NCBI GenBank assembly: GCA_902537215.1
Contig: CACBAM010000016.1
Coordinates: forward strand, 1-45,671
Length of the DNA: 45,671 bases
From: an uncultured Alphaproteobacteria bacterium
Lineage (GTDB): Bacteria; Pseudomonadota; Alphaproteobacteria; Rhodobacterales; Rhodobacteraceae
Direction of reading: 5' to 3'
Positions 16,934 to 25,700 of this stretch are shown in pieces. The notes beneath the pieces were generated by a model. That model worked only from the letters and a program-made list of their open reading frames with translations. It was not told the origin of the DNA and did no database searches. The position numbers were made by a program, and so were the translations under genes. Position 1 is the first letter of the stretch. The number at the start of each line of letters is the position of its first letter.

Positions 16934-17728
16934 GTGTCATATCAATTTAGAGTCTTGGGCTGTGGGTCATCTGGTGGAGTTCCAAGAGTCGGATTTGGTT
17001 GGGGCAATTGTGATCCAATGAATAAAAAAAATAGGCGGTCAAGGTGCTCCTTGCTCGTTGAAAAAACTACAAGCTCAAAAAAAACAACGGTGCTTATAGA
17101 TACTGGTCCAGATATAAGGGAGCAACTTTTACAGGCGGAAGTTACTAATTTAGATGCGGTATTATACACCCACTCACATGCCGATCATGTTCATGGTATA
17201 GATGATTTAAGGACACTAGCATACAGAAAAAAAGAAAAAATTCCTGTATGGGCAGATAAAGTAACCCAAGAAAGATTATTACAAGGTTTCTCATATATTT
17301 TTCAAACTCCAAAAAAAAGTAAGTATCCACCTATTTGTAAATTGAACCTAATTAAGGCAAAAGATGTAAAAATTCAGGGTGCTGGAGGAGAAATCACCTT
17401 TCGACCTTTATCAGTTAATCATGGTGATATAGAAGCATTGGGTTTTAAAATAGATAAATTGGCATATATCCCTGACGTTCTTAATATACCGCTTGCCAGC
17501 TGGAAGGAATTAAAAAATCTTGATATTATCATAATTGACGCTCTTCGTAGAGATCCTCATCCGTCTCATACTCACCTTGAAAAAACACTCGATTGGCTAA
17601 AAAGTTTGAACCCAAAACGAGCTATTTTAACTAACTTACATAATGATTTAGATTATTCTGAACTAAAAAAAGAGCTACCTAAAAACGTTGAACCAGCATT
17701 TGATGGGCTTGAAGTAAAACTGAAATAA
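16934..17728 (+). CDS. MBL-fold metallohydrolase (PhnP-like)
   Basis: A 264-residue metallo-beta-lactamase-fold enzyme. The motif THSHADH (His80, His82, Asp84, His85) binds the metals. The N-terminus VLGCGSSGGVPRVG with NKKNRRSRCS is typical of the PhnP-like / cyclic phosphodiesterase branch next to tatD in many proteobacteria. The reaction here is unproven. It starts with GTG 2 nt after tatD. Its stop overlaps the next ATG by one base (TAATG), so the AEC transporter is joined to the block. Confidence 0.9.
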   Translation: MSYQFRVLGCGSSGGVPRVGFGWGNCDPMNKKNRRSRCSLLVEKTTSSKKTTVLIDTGPDIREQLLQAEVTNLDAVLYTHSHADHVHGIDDLRTLAYRKKEKIPVWADKVTQERLLQGFSYIFQTPKKSKYPPICKLNLIKAKDVKIQGAGGEITFRPLSVNHGDIEALGFKIDKLAYIPDVLNIPLASWKELKNLDIIIIDALRRDPHPSHTHLEKTLDWLKSLNPKRAILTNLHNDLDYSELKKELPKNVEPAFDGLEVKLK

Positions 17729-18669
17729 TGCTCTTTGAGATAGCTTTTGTAATTCTGCCAGTTTTCATATTAGTAGCGATGGGCTTCATTTCTTCTTATA
17801 TCCAATTATTGAAAAAGAATTCAATTGATGGTCTGACAAAATTTTGTCAGGATTTTGGTATACCTTTTCTTTTATTTTTCAACTTAGCGATACTTGACTT
17901 AGATAAAGCTTTCGATTTCAGAATCTTAATTTGTTTCTACTGCTCAATGGTTATTTCATTTTTTATAATAAGCTGCACTAGCTATTTCATATTTGAACAA
18001 CCTTACAAGAATTCTATAATACTTGGATTTTGTGCGATGTTTTCTAATGGAGTTCTATTGGGTCTTCCAATTAGTGAACTCGCCTATGGAGCTGACAGTC
18101 TTTTCATAAATTATACAATTATAATTGGCCATGCGCCATTATGCTATCTACTTGGCATAGCATTTATAGAGGTAGCTAATGCTAATAATAAAAAAAACAC
18201 ATTTCTAGGTTCCCTAAAAAGTATTTTTAAAGCAACTGTTCTCAATAACCTAGCTATTGGAATTTTATTAGGTATAAGTTTTAACTTACTAAAATTAGAA
18301 TTTTCAACACAAACTGAGGATTTATTGAGTAGAGGAACAATTTGGATCATACCTATTTCACTTTTTACAATGGGAGGCGTATTATATTACTATAGAATTA
18401 CTAACTCTTTCAAAATACCTTTTACTATAATATTCACCTCGCTTTTTATTCAGCCCGCAGTTGTTTTTCTACTCGGGGTCTATACTTGGAATATTGAGAT
18501 AGAATTATTAAGAAATGCAGTGGTAATGGCTGCCATGGCTCCTGGATTAAATGCATATTTTTTTGCTAACATTTACGGGCAATCCAGAGATATCGTAGCC
18601 ACTACCATTCTGGTTTCAACTGGACTGACTATTTTTTCTTCGTCTTTTTGGATCTATTTTATGTCTTAG
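17728..18669 (+). CDS. AEC family (auxin efflux carrier-like) transporter
   Basis: A 313-residue integral membrane protein with about ten hydrophobic helices in two repeats. The segment MFSNGVLLGLPISELAYG (first repeat) and APGLNAYFFANIYGQ (second) match the conserved crossing loops of AEC permeases. The family exports or imports small carboxylates and related organic anions; no substrate can be assigned. The ATG overlaps the stop of the MBL hydrolase, so it is probably the last gene of the dacA-led transcript. It converges on the small lipoprotein gene, one base away. Confidence 0.88.
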   Translation: MLFEIAFVILPVFILVAMGFISSYIQLLKKNSIDGLTKFCQDFGIPFLLFFNLAILDLDKAFDFRILICFYCSMVISFFIISCTSYFIFEQPYKNSIILGFCAMFSNGVLLGLPISELAYGADSLFINYTIIIGHAPLCYLLGIAFIEVANANNKKNTFLGSLKSIFKATVLNNLAIGILLGISFNLLKLEFSTQTEDLLSRGTIWIIPISLFTMGGVLYYYRITNSFKIPFTIIFTSLFIQPAVVFLLGVYTWNIEIELLRNAVVMAAMAPGLNAYFFANIYGQSRDIVATTILVSTGLTIFSSSFWIYFMS

Positions 18670-18670
18670 C

Positions 18671-18874
18671 CTATTTTCCATAGTGAGTGCTATATGATTG
18701 CTCACATAATTTATATACCAATGTGTCTTTACCCGCTGCCGCTTTGCTAGCACAATGCGTCTCTACAGCAGCTGCCCTACTACCCACATAATCGGCTGGA
18801 CTATTAAAATAGCTAGGGCCAGAACATGCCCCTAATAAGCTCACTGAAATCAATCCATAAAATATCTTCTTCAT
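18671..18874 (-). CDS. Small lipoprotein, unknown function
   Basis: A 67-residue protein with a short signal and lipobox LLGAC (Cys17 as the lipidated residue), followed by 50 residues with two further cysteines (ETHCASKAA, YKLCEQS). It is likely anchored in the inner or outer membrane. I do not recognise the family. It lies 18 nt downstream of the Sel1-repeat protein on the same strand and may share its transcript. Confidence 0.65.
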   Translation of the reverse strand: MKKIFYGLISVSLLGACSGPSYFNSPADYVGSRAAAVETHCASKAAAGKDTLVYKLCEQSYSTHYGK

Positions 18875-18892
18875 ACGATTTGCTCTGCCTTT

Positions 18893-19639
18893 CTAGTTAT
18901 AAATACAATCTTTAAAATTTTTTTCAATACATTTTCTTGATAGCTTTTCAGCTCTCTTTATTTGGTCTGCGGACATCTTTGTTTCTAGCTCAGTTCTTAA
19001 CTGAATACTTCTACTGATACTTCCAATATCTCTTGAAAGTAAAGTTGCCAAGTTGCAACTGACATGTGCAAGAGTTAAGTTTTTGTCTACGCCACGTCCC
19101 AAAATAAAATTTGTAGCTAGCGCTAAGTGTGCCTCTGGATTTCCTAGTTGAGCTGATTTTGAAAACCAAAAGTGACTTTCTTTGAAATTTCCATATTCTT
19201 CTTGCAATAAAGATGCGAGCCTAAATTGAGCAATATCGTTTTGATATAATGCTGCTTGCGAATACCAATAAAGAGCTTTTTCTTTATCAATCTTTGTTCC
19301 TTCACCCTTTTCATACTTCAGTCCAACATTGATTTGTGCCTGTATGTGACCTGAAGAAGCTGCTTTTGTGAAGAAGGATAATGCTTCTTTATCATTCTGC
19401 AAAACTCCATCATACAAGAAGCCCAAAAGAAAATCAGCCTCTCTACTTCCTACTTGAGAGGCAGATTTCCAACTCTGCAACGCATCAGCATAGTTTCCTT
19501 TATCATAAAAAGTCAGTCCTTCTCTTATTAAGTTTTTAGACGGGTCTGCGAGAATAAGCCCACAGTATACATAAAGCCAAAAGAATAAAAAGATCGTGGT
19601 TATTTTTGAGAAGTTATTTTTAGCAAAAATTTTTGACAT
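18893..19639 (-). CDS. Exported Sel1/TPR repeat protein
   Basis: A 248-residue protein. An N-terminal hydrophobic signal (about 11-30, ending near GLILADP) is followed by a run of Sel1-like repeats of about 36 residues: GLTFYDKGNYADALQSW, GFLYDGVLQNDKEALSFF, GLKYEKGEGTKIDKEKALYW, ASLLQEEYGNFKESHFW, ATNFILGRGVDKNLTLAH. Sel1 proteins scaffold protein contacts, often in the periplasm. The C-terminus is charged with two cysteines (RKCIEKNFKDC). A second, smaller Sel1-like gene lies at 22428-22874. Confidence 0.85.
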   Translation of the reverse strand: MSKIFAKNNFSKITTIFLFFWLYVYCGLILADPSKNLIREGLTFYDKGNYADALQSWKSASQVGSREADFLLGFLYDGVLQNDKEALSFFTKAASSGHIQAQINVGLKYEKGEGTKIDKEKALYWYSQAALYQNDIAQFRLASLLQEEYGNFKESHFWFSKSAQLGNPEAHLALATNFILGRGVDKNLTLAHVSCNLATLLSRDIGSISRSIQLRTELETKMSADQIKRAEKLSRKCIEKNFKDCIYN

Positions 19640-19725
19640 GAATTCCTTATTCTATTGTGAGGTCTTTCAGTTATATAGATAATTGCATTAAAATCATACT
19701 TTATTTATTTTGTCTTTTATTGAAT

Positions 19726-19750
19726 GTTTTCCATATAATCTGTGGAAAAC
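19726..19750. promoter_or_regulatory. Inverted repeat in divergent intergenic region
   Basis: GTTTTCCA (19726-19733) and TGGAAAAC (19743-19750) are an exact inverted pair with a 9-bp spacer, in the 260-bp gap between the divergent Sel1 and membrane protein genes. There is no following T-run, so it looks more like a protein site than a terminator. Confidence 0.35.
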
Positions 19751-19811
19751 CCTGTGAATTAGTAGAAAAATATTTTACTAAACCTCTGTTCGATAATAAC
19801 TTCACCCTATA

Positions 19812-19828
19812 TGCCTAAAACTTAGGCA
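19812..19828. promoter_or_regulatory. Short palindrome, operator candidate
   Basis: TGCCTAA (19812-19818), spacer AAC, TTAGGCA (19822-19828): a perfect 7-bp inverted repeat about 72 bp before the downstream ATG. Being between divergent genes, it is better explained as an operator than as a terminator. The binding protein is unknown. Confidence 0.4.
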
Positions 19829-19899
19829 AAATAAAAATAAATACTTGAAAAAGACAATAATTTTTGTAGTCATGCAATATTTAAGATTGGAGTAGCAAT

Positions 19900-20322
19900 A
19901 TGGTCAAAGAAATAGAGCATGATGAAATTAGTGAAGTAGCAGAGTCTGGCAAGATGCACAATATTACTTCAAAGGCTGGAAGACTAGCTATGGAATTAGC
20001 GGCAGAAAAAAAGCGTCTTGCACAAGAACTTGAGGAATTACAGGGAGAATACGATGATATCAAACCCCTGACACCGACAGGAACAAGAGATTGGTATGTG
20101 AAGTGGAGCTCTATGATTTTAGGAGTTATGGGAGTATTTCTTATCTCTGCCGAAGTATACCTTTTTGGACAGCTAGCTTACTTGATAAGTGCAATAGGAT
20201 GGATTTATGTAGGTATGCAGTGGGGAGATAGAGCCATTATGATTGGTTCTGCGATAAGTGCTACTGCCGTTGCGATGTTTTTAATAGAAAATCCTTTGCT
20301 CTTTAGCAAACTTCTTGGTTGA
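19900..20322 (+). CDS. Conserved-looking membrane protein with N-terminal coiled coil
   Basis: A 140-residue protein of unknown function. Residues about 25-52 are a highly charged heptad-rich stretch (AMELAAEKKRLAQELEELQGEYDDI) likely forming a coiled coil in the cytoplasm. A linker KPLTPTGTRDWYVKWSS leads to three short hydrophobic segments (about 68-84, 86-104 and 109-128). It is a single transcript with its own upstream region containing inverted repeats. I cannot name a family. Confidence 0.65.
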   Translation: MVKEIEHDEISEVAESGKMHNITSKAGRLAMELAAEKKRLAQELEELQGEYDDIKPLTPTGTRDWYVKWSSMILGVMGVFLISAEVYLFGQLAYLISAIGWIYVGMQWGDRAIMIGSAISATAVAMFLIENPLLFSKLLG

Positions 20323-20348
20323 AAAGCTAATGGGCTTACATTTCAAAC

Positions 20349-21191
20349 TTAAATCGATTTTAGAGACATATTAATCTTTTTAAAGGATTCACTTGCCACA
20401 TTGAGAGGTCGACCAGCCAATAAGCCTCCATCCACAACAAAATCTTGGCCAGTTACAAATGTACTTTCATCACTGGCGAGATATACGGCCAAGTTAGCAA
20501 TATCTTCTGGCAATCCTGCTCGGGATATTGGTTGAAAATCATTGAAGGCTTCACTTGATTTAAGATGATCATCACTCAAAGAGAGTTTTTCGCCCGATAA
20601 TTTCTGACCAACACCAAATATTTCGGTTACTATTGCTCCGGGAGAAATTGAGTTAACTCGTATATTATATTTCGCTAATTCCAGAGAGGTAACCTTGCTA
20701 AAGTGTATAACCCCTGCTTTGGCTGCCGAATAAACCGAACCACCACAGCCTCCCCAATGGCCTGCAATACTCGCTGTGTTCACTATGCTACCACTGTTCT
20801 GCTTACTCATAATTCTAGTCACTTCTCTGGTACCAATAATGACACTAGTAAGAAGAAGATCCAGACTATGCTTTATTTTATCGTAAGAAATATCTTCAAT
20901 ATTTCTTACAAAATCTGGTGCGCCCGCATTGTTGAACATAGCATCAATTTTTCCATAGTGACTAAATACTTCCTCGACGAGTGCGCAGATCTGATCTTCG
21001 TGTAATACATCACACTTGATAAATCGGCACCTCTCTCCTAGCTCTAATACTATTTTTTTTCCTTCGTCTTCTCTCCTGCCAGAAATCACAACTTCAGCTC
21101 CTTGAGAAATTGAATGTTTTGCTATTTCAAGCCCTATACCGCTTGTTGCTCCTGTAATAACAACCACTTTATCCAGTAATCTTTTTACCAT
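20349..21191 (-). CDS. Classical SDR family NAD(P)-dependent oxidoreductase
   Basis: A 280-residue classical SDR. The cofactor motif is VITGATSGIG, NNAG is present (FNNAGAPD), the catalytic Ser is in VNTASIAGHWGG and the YxxxK pair is YSAAK. The C-terminal FVVDGGLLAGRP is typical of the FabG/glucose-dehydrogenase-like set. The substrate is not known. I place the start at ATG 21191: AGGA lies 6 nt upstream of it, whereas a TTG at 21197 would sit right against the Shine-Dalgarno. It follows the aminotransferase 28 nt away on the same strand. Confidence 0.9.
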   Translation of the reverse strand: MVKRLLDKVVVITGATSGIGLEIAKHSISQGAEVVISGRREDEGKKIVLELGERCRFIKCDVLHEDQICALVEEVFSHYGKIDAMFNNAGAPDFVRNIEDISYDKIKHSLDLLLTSVIIGTREVTRIMSKQNSGSIVNTASIAGHWGGCGGSVYSAAKAGVIHFSKVTSLELAKYNIRVNSISPGAIVTEIFGVGQKLSGEKLSLSDDHLKSSEAFNDFQPISRAGLPEDIANLAVYLASDESTFVTGQDFVVDGGLLAGRPLNVASESFKKINMSLKSI

Positions 21192-21219
21192 AACCAATCC
21201 TATCGTTTACGTTTGTTCT

Positions 21220-22374
21220 TTATTGAAGATATTTCTTTTCTTTCATAAATATTTTAATTCTCTCTATACCGTTTAAAACCTCAGGTGTGCTTCTAGCATA
21301 AGATAACCTAATCTTTGACTTTCCATTTATTGGATCAAAATCTATCCCAGGTGTTATGGCTACTCCCCCGACGTCTAACATTTTTTTTACAAAATCATAG
21401 CTATTAGACGAAAATTCACTGATATCTATGTATAAATAAAATGCGCCGTCTGGTGGTGCTATTTTATTAAAACCAAATTCCGGTAACGCGTTCAATAAAT
21501 TCTCTCTATTCTCTCTGTAAGTCATGAGGTTTTTCTCTAATTCCACTTTACCCTCAAACGCTCCAATTGCTAAAATTTGACTGGCGTGAGAAGCACATAT
21601 AAACATATTTTGCTGTATTCTTTCAACTATCCTTACATGTTCTTTAGGAACAACAATCCAACCTATTCTCCAGCCTGTCATAGAAAAATATTTTGAAAAT
21701 GAGTTTATGATATAGCAGTTGTCGCTTAACTCTAAGACAGTTGAAGGTTGCATATCATATTGTATTCCGTGGTATATTTCATCACTTATTAGTGAGATCT
21801 TTCTATCTGCACAATAATTCACTAAAGCCTCTAAAGGCTCTCTATCAATCATAGAGCCAGTAGGATTTCCTGGTGAAGCAATTAATAAGCCATTAATATT
21901 ATAGCGGGTTAGATCACTGGGAGTTGGTTGAAATTTATTTTTTTCAGTAGTATTTATGAGTACCGGATCTAAATTGAGAGTTTTCATAATTTGCCGATAA
22001 CTGGGATAGCCCGGATTGGCTAACGCCACTTTGTCAAGCTTGTCAAAGAGTGCAGTAAAAGCAAGGATAAAACCTGCCGAAGAACCACCAGTTATTATAA
22101 TCCTGTTCCAATCGACATCCAGTCCGTACCAATCGCCATATAATTCAGCAATTTTTTTTCTTAAATCAGGTAGCCCTAGAGCTACTGTATAACCCATTGG
22201 ATTATCTTTCATAGCTTTTTTTAAGAAATCCTTGGCAGCTTCCGGCGCTGAGGTTCCTGGCTGCCCAACTTCCATATGAACCACTGTTTGTCCTTTTTGC
22301 TCAATTGAATTAGCTCTTTCCATGATATCCATCACAATGAAGGGATTTATTATACTTCTCTTGGAACTTTTCAT
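21220..22374 (-). CDS. PLP-dependent aminotransferase, class I/II
   Basis: A 384-residue fold-type I aminotransferase of the aspartate aminotransferase-like subgroup. Seen are GQPGTSAP near the N-terminus, SPGNPTG (168-173), SDEIYHG (197-203) and the PLP Schiff-base lysine in SFSKYFSMTGWR (Lys228), and a final RLSYA with the substrate carboxylate-binding Arg. It transfers an amino group between an amino acid and a 2-oxoacid; specificity (aspartate, aromatic, alanine) is not readable by eye. It is followed by the SDR on the same strand. Confidence 0.92.
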   Translation of the reverse strand: MKSSKRSIINPFIVMDIMERANSIEQKGQTVVHMEVGQPGTSAPEAAKDFLKKAMKDNPMGYTVALGLPDLRKKIAELYGDWYGLDVDWNRIIITGGSSAGFILAFTALFDKLDKVALANPGYPSYRQIMKTLNLDPVLINTTEKNKFQPTPSDLTRYNINGLLIASPGNPTGSMIDREPLEALVNYCADRKISLISDEIYHGIQYDMQPSTVLELSDNCYIINSFSKYFSMTGWRIGWIVVPKEHVRIVERIQQNMFICASHASQILAIGAFEGKVELEKNLMTYRENRENLLNALPEFGFNKIAPPDGAFYLYIDISEFSSNSYDFVKKMLDVGGVAITPGIDFDPINGKSKIRLSYARSTPEVLNGIERIKIFMKEKKYLQ

Positions 22375-22427
22375 ATTCTTTGATTATTTAAAACTTTCAG
22401 TTTTGCCATAATGTATTATATAAATTG

Positions 22428-22874
22428 TCATTCTTTAAGTAATTCACAGTTTTCTAGACCAACTGCCATACAAACTTCAGCTATTTCCTTAGATTTATTG
22501 ATATTAGCCTCAGAAATGCCAAACTCATCCTCAATTATTAAATGATAACCTATATCAACTTTATTATCTATTAAAGCAGCTAGATAAAAAAAAGTGTGCG
22601 CAACAACTAAGTCATTTTTTACTTTTTTGTTGTAAGCATATAGATTCCCTAAAAATTCAAGCGCCGGTGAATAACCAGCTTTTGCAGACAATTTTAAGTA
22701 ACTGACCCCTCCAAGAATGTCTGTCTCAATGGTCTGATCTATGGGTGAAATGAGCATATTACCTATAAAATACGTTGCAAATTTATTACCTCTCTGTGCT
22801 AGGGGAAATAATATCTCATAAGTTTCCAAATGACTCTTTGCGTAAAAAAGCGATATGATGTCCTCTTCATTCAT
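22428..22874 (-). CDS. Small Sel1-like repeat protein
   Basis: A 148-residue protein without signal peptide. Helical repeat motifs (FYAKSHLETYEILFPLAQRG, GGVSYLKLSAKAGYSPALEFLGNLYAYN, LVVAHTFFYLAAL) resemble Sel1/TPR repeats. Its C-terminal pair of cysteines (EVCMAVGLENC) resembles the C-terminus of the larger Sel1 protein at 18893-19639, so the two may be distant paralogues. It begins 16 nt after the end of hpf on the same strand. Confidence 0.7.
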   Translation of the reverse strand: MNEEDIISLFYAKSHLETYEILFPLAQRGNKFATYFIGNMLISPIDQTIETDILGGVSYLKLSAKAGYSPALEFLGNLYAYNKKVKNDLVVAHTFFYLAALIDNKVDIGYHLIIEDEFGISEANINKSKEIAEVCMAVGLENCELLKE

Positions 22875-22890
22875 AATGCAAACGTTTTTA

Positions 22891-23514
22891 CTAACTCTCT
22901 GAGGAGTTTTGGTTCTTGACTATGGTTTTCTCTCGACTTCCTCTTGGATCAATCCAACCAATGTTACCATCCTTCCGATAGTAAACTAGGTTTAATCCCG
23001 AATGCGAAGCATTTCTGAAAAATATGCAGCTTTCATTTTCTAATTCTAGGCGAATAACAGCTTGTTCGACTGTCATTTCGTCTATCTTATAAGATAGTTC
23101 TGCAATCACAGGCAAACTATCCCCATCGGTAACATCGATCTCATTTTCATCTAAATTCAAAACACTTTGATAAATCCTTAATGGTTCATCAGTTGATGAA
23201 ATATTTTTATTTTCAATATTCCTGTGACTTTTCATCCTTCTATGATAACGCCTCAGTTTTTTTTCTATATGATCTAAGGCATCCTCATAACTGGTATTTG
23301 CATCCTTTCCTCTACCGGTTGCATCTAATTCAATTTTGTTTTTGAGATATACTTTTAACTTAGCTTTAAAGTTCCCAATTCTTTTTTCTAAAGTTATTTG
23401 AGTGCTAACAGCATCATATGAATATTTGTTCAGCACTTCGCCTATCCTGGCGCTACTGTAAGCTTGAAACGATTCTCCAAGTTCAATATTTTTACCGACT
23501 ATTTTTATATTCAA
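22891..23514 (-). CDS. hpf: Long-form ribosome hibernation promoting factor
   Basis: A 207-residue HPF/RaiA protein that dimerises 70S ribosomes into inactive 100S particles in stationary phase. The N-terminal domain (NIKIVGKNIELGESFQAY, then KAKLKVYLKNKIELDATGRGKDANTSYEDALDHIEKKLRRYHRR) and the C-terminal dimerisation domain (SYKIDEMTVEQAVIRLELENESCIFFRNASHSGLNLVYYRKDGNIGWIDPR) are both present. I start it at TTG 23514, giving the family N-terminus MNIKIVGKNIE behind GGAG; an ATG at 23604 would add 30 residues with no family match. Unlike many proteobacteria, rpoN and ptsN are not adjacent. Confidence 0.92.
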   Translation of the reverse strand: MNIKIVGKNIELGESFQAYSSARIGEVLNKYSYDAVSTQITLEKRIGNFKAKLKVYLKNKIELDATGRGKDANTSYEDALDHIEKKLRRYHRRMKSHRNIENKNISSTDEPLRIYQSVLNLDENEIDVTDGDSLPVIAELSYKIDEMTVEQAVIRLELENESCIFFRNASHSGLNLVYYRKDGNIGWIDPRGSREKTIVKNQNSSES

Positions 23515-23662
23515 ATTTAATTCACGCTCCAAAAAATAATTATTATATAACAATTCATAAAAAAGAATAGCGTTTGTTAGAAATCTGACGGTGGCCCATA
23601 CCATGTCTACGTTATTATCATTCTGATCGTTGTAAATAATTTTTCTTTATTTTCAGATTGAA

Positions 23663-24916
23663 ATGGTAAATAAAGAGCTTAATAACGCTTTGACAGGAAA
23701 AATGAAAATCAACATAGACACAATAACGCGCGCTGGTGAGGAATTGATAGGTAATATAATTAGAACACCTACTGTTCGATCTCAGCATTTAAGTAGTGAA
23801 ATCAATGGAGAGGCTTTCCTTAAACTAGAAAACCTTCAATATACATCTTCTTTCAAAGTTAGAGGAGCTTACACTTCCATAATACGTTTAAAAGAAGAAC
23901 AAAAAAAAATGGGCGTAATTGCCATGTCTGCGGGTAACCATGCCCAAGCTGTAGCTTGGTGGGCAAAAAAAGAACGTGTCAATGCGACAATTGTTATGCC
24001 AGAGCATGCTCCTTTATTCAAAGTAATGAAAACAAAAAGTTTAGGTGCAGATGTTATCCTGAGGGGACGCACCTTAAATGAGTCTCAAACTTATGTTTCC
24101 GAATTGGTTGCCGAAAAAAAATTGACCCTTATACATCCATATGACGATTCAAACGTTATAATTGGACAGGGCACCATCGGACTAGAGTTTATAAAAGATA
24201 TTAAAGATTTAGACCTATTAGTCATTCCTATTGGAGGGGGTGGATTGATATCAGGTATATCAATAGTGGCCAAGGCTTTAAACCCCAACATAAAAATATA
24301 TGGAGTGCAAACTGAAAAATTCCCCTCTATGTATAATATACTTCACAAAAAAGAAATTGCGATTTTAGGAGACACCTTAGCCGATGGGATTGCCGTTAAG
24401 AGGCCTGGAAAAATAACTGCAGAGATAATAAAAGATCATGTTGATGATATTTTTCTCATTAACGAATTCGAGCTTGAAAAAGCAATTAGCTCTTTATTTG
24501 AAAACGAAAGGATTGTTGCTGAAGGAGCAGGCGCTGCTGGAGTAGCGGCAATAATGAAAAATAAAGACAAATTTTCGGGCAAAAAAGTAGGAACAGTTAT
24601 TTGTGGGGGCAATATAGATGCTAGGCTATTTGCCAGCATATTAAATCGAAAGCTCTTGATGGATGGAAGGATGACAAAAGTACGGATCGATATAATTGAT
24701 GAGCCTGGAATGTTAGCTAGAATTTCAAATTTAATCGCTAAGTATGGGGGCAACATTATTGAAATCTATCACCAAAGAATGTTTAATGATGTTCCAGTTA
24801 AGAATGCAAAAATTGATGCTATTATCGAAGCATTGAGCGTAGAACATATTGCCTCTATCATTAAGGCTCTAAGGGAAGACGGTTTTCAGGTTTCAGAAAT
24901 AATGGAAAGATCCTAA
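23663..24916 (+). CDS. ilvA: Threonine ammonia-lyase (threonine dehydratase), ACT-domain type
   Basis: A 417-residue fold-type II PLP enzyme converting L-threonine to 2-oxobutanoate and ammonia. The PLP lysine is in SSFKVRGAY (Lys65), the phosphate-binding loop is IGGGGLISG and the C-terminal domain (about 330-417) is an ACT-type module (RIDIIDEPGMLARISNLIAKYGGNI). This matches the shorter tdcB/biodegradative-like form of about 400 residues rather than the two-ACT biosynthetic IlvA. The ATG at 23702 in frame (404 residues) is an alternative start; neither ATG has a clear Shine-Dalgarno. Confidence 0.9.
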   Translation: MVNKELNNALTGKMKINIDTITRAGEELIGNIIRTPTVRSQHLSSEINGEAFLKLENLQYTSSFKVRGAYTSIIRLKEEQKKMGVIAMSAGNHAQAVAWWAKKERVNATIVMPEHAPLFKVMKTKSLGADVILRGRTLNESQTYVSELVAEKKLTLIHPYDDSNVIIGQGTIGLEFIKDIKDLDLLVIPIGGGGLISGISIVAKALNPNIKIYGVQTEKFPSMYNILHKKEIAILGDTLADGIAVKRPGKITAEIIKDHVDDIFLINEFELEKAISSLFENERIVAEGAGAAGVAAIMKNKDKFSGKKVGTVICGGNIDARLFASILNRKLLMDGRMTKVRIDIIDEPGMLARISNLIAKYGGNIIEIYHQRMFNDVPVKNAKIDAIIEALSVEHIASIIKALREDGFQVSEIMERS

Positions 24917-24962
24917 CTTTCTAATTATTTGACATATATCCACTTTTATTTATTTTTAAGGC

Positions 24963-25700
24963 ATGAAGTTGAAAGATATTGTTTTTAAATCAAAAAAAAT
25001 TAATAAAGCATTTGCATGGGCGGCTCACATTTTCACTGCATCAGGACTAATTTTTGGGTTTTTAGGCTTAATAGCTATATTAAATGGTGAACAAACTTTG
25101 GCATTTCTGTTTATGGGTTTTGCTTTAGTTATCGACGGCGTCGATGGTACTCTAGCTAGATACGTCAACGTGAAAGAAGCACTTCCAGAAGTAGATGGGA
25201 GTACTTTAGACAATGTTATAGATATGTTTAACTACTCAATACTACCTGTATTGATGATCTATTGGTTTTCAATGGTTCCATATAATCTTGTTCATATAAC
25301 CTGCATTTCTATTTTGCTCGCTAGTTGTTACACGTTTTCTGATAAGAATATGAAAACAACGGATTATTACTTCAAAGGCTTTTCTGCGCTTTGGAATTTA
25401 CTGGTTTTCTTTCTTTTTATTTTAGACCTCGGACTATGGTTTAATTTCGGCGCTGTATGTTTATGTTTAATATTAACGTTCGTTCCGATCAAAATCATTC
25501 ATCCATTCAGAGTTAAAGAGCTGCGTAATTCTTCAATAATGATGGTAGGAGTATGGTCTATAAGCGCGGTTTTTCTAATACTGCACAAACATAGTTTCTT
25601 GTTACACCAATTTCATGCGATGATTTTTGGACTGTGGCTAACTAGCACAGCATATTTTGTGTGGATCTCCCTGAGGAGATCCTTTAAACAAAATACTTAA
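24963..25700 (+). CDS. pcs: Phosphatidylcholine synthase
   Basis: A 245-residue polytopic membrane enzyme making phosphatidylcholine from CDP-diacylglycerol and choline. The CDP-alcohol phosphotransferase motif is complete: D58xxD61G62xxAR (65-66), G79xxxD83xxxD87. About eight hydrophobic segments and the short length fit the Pcs family of alpha-proteobacteria that associate with hosts or live in the sea. A GC-rich hairpin followed by TTT lies inside the last codons. It converges exactly on the pseudoazurin gene, with no base between the two stops. Confidence 0.9.
   Translation: MKLKDIVFKSKKINKAFAWAAHIFTASGLIFGFLGLIAILNGEQTLAFLFMGFALVIDGVDGTLARYVNVKEALPEVDGSTLDNVIDMFNYSILPVLMIYWFSMVPYNLVHITCISILLASCYTFSDKNMKTTDYYFKGFSALWNLLVFFLFILDLGLWFNFGAVCLCLILTFVPIKIIHPFRVKELRNSSIMMVGVWSISAVFLILHKHSFLLHQFHAMIFGLWLTSTAYFVWISLRRSFKQNT
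25663..25685 (+). terminator. Intrinsic terminator-like hairpin inside the 3' end of pcs
   Basis: GGATCTCC (25663-25670), loop CTGA, GGAGATCC (25675-25682), then TTTAAAC. An 8-bp perfect stem within the last codons of pcs. It may end transcription of pcs in the absence of intergenic space; the T-run is short, so it could be weak or bidirectional. Confidence 0.45.

Noticed and set aside
19726..19750. Replication origin with DnaA boxes
   Set aside because: One strand gives TTTTCCACA, near the DnaA consensus, but there is no cluster of boxes and no typical origin neighbours.
23515..23604. N-terminal extension of hpf to an upstream ATG
   Set aside because: Thirty residues with no resemblance to the family; the conserved N-terminus begins at TTG 23514 with GGAG upstream.
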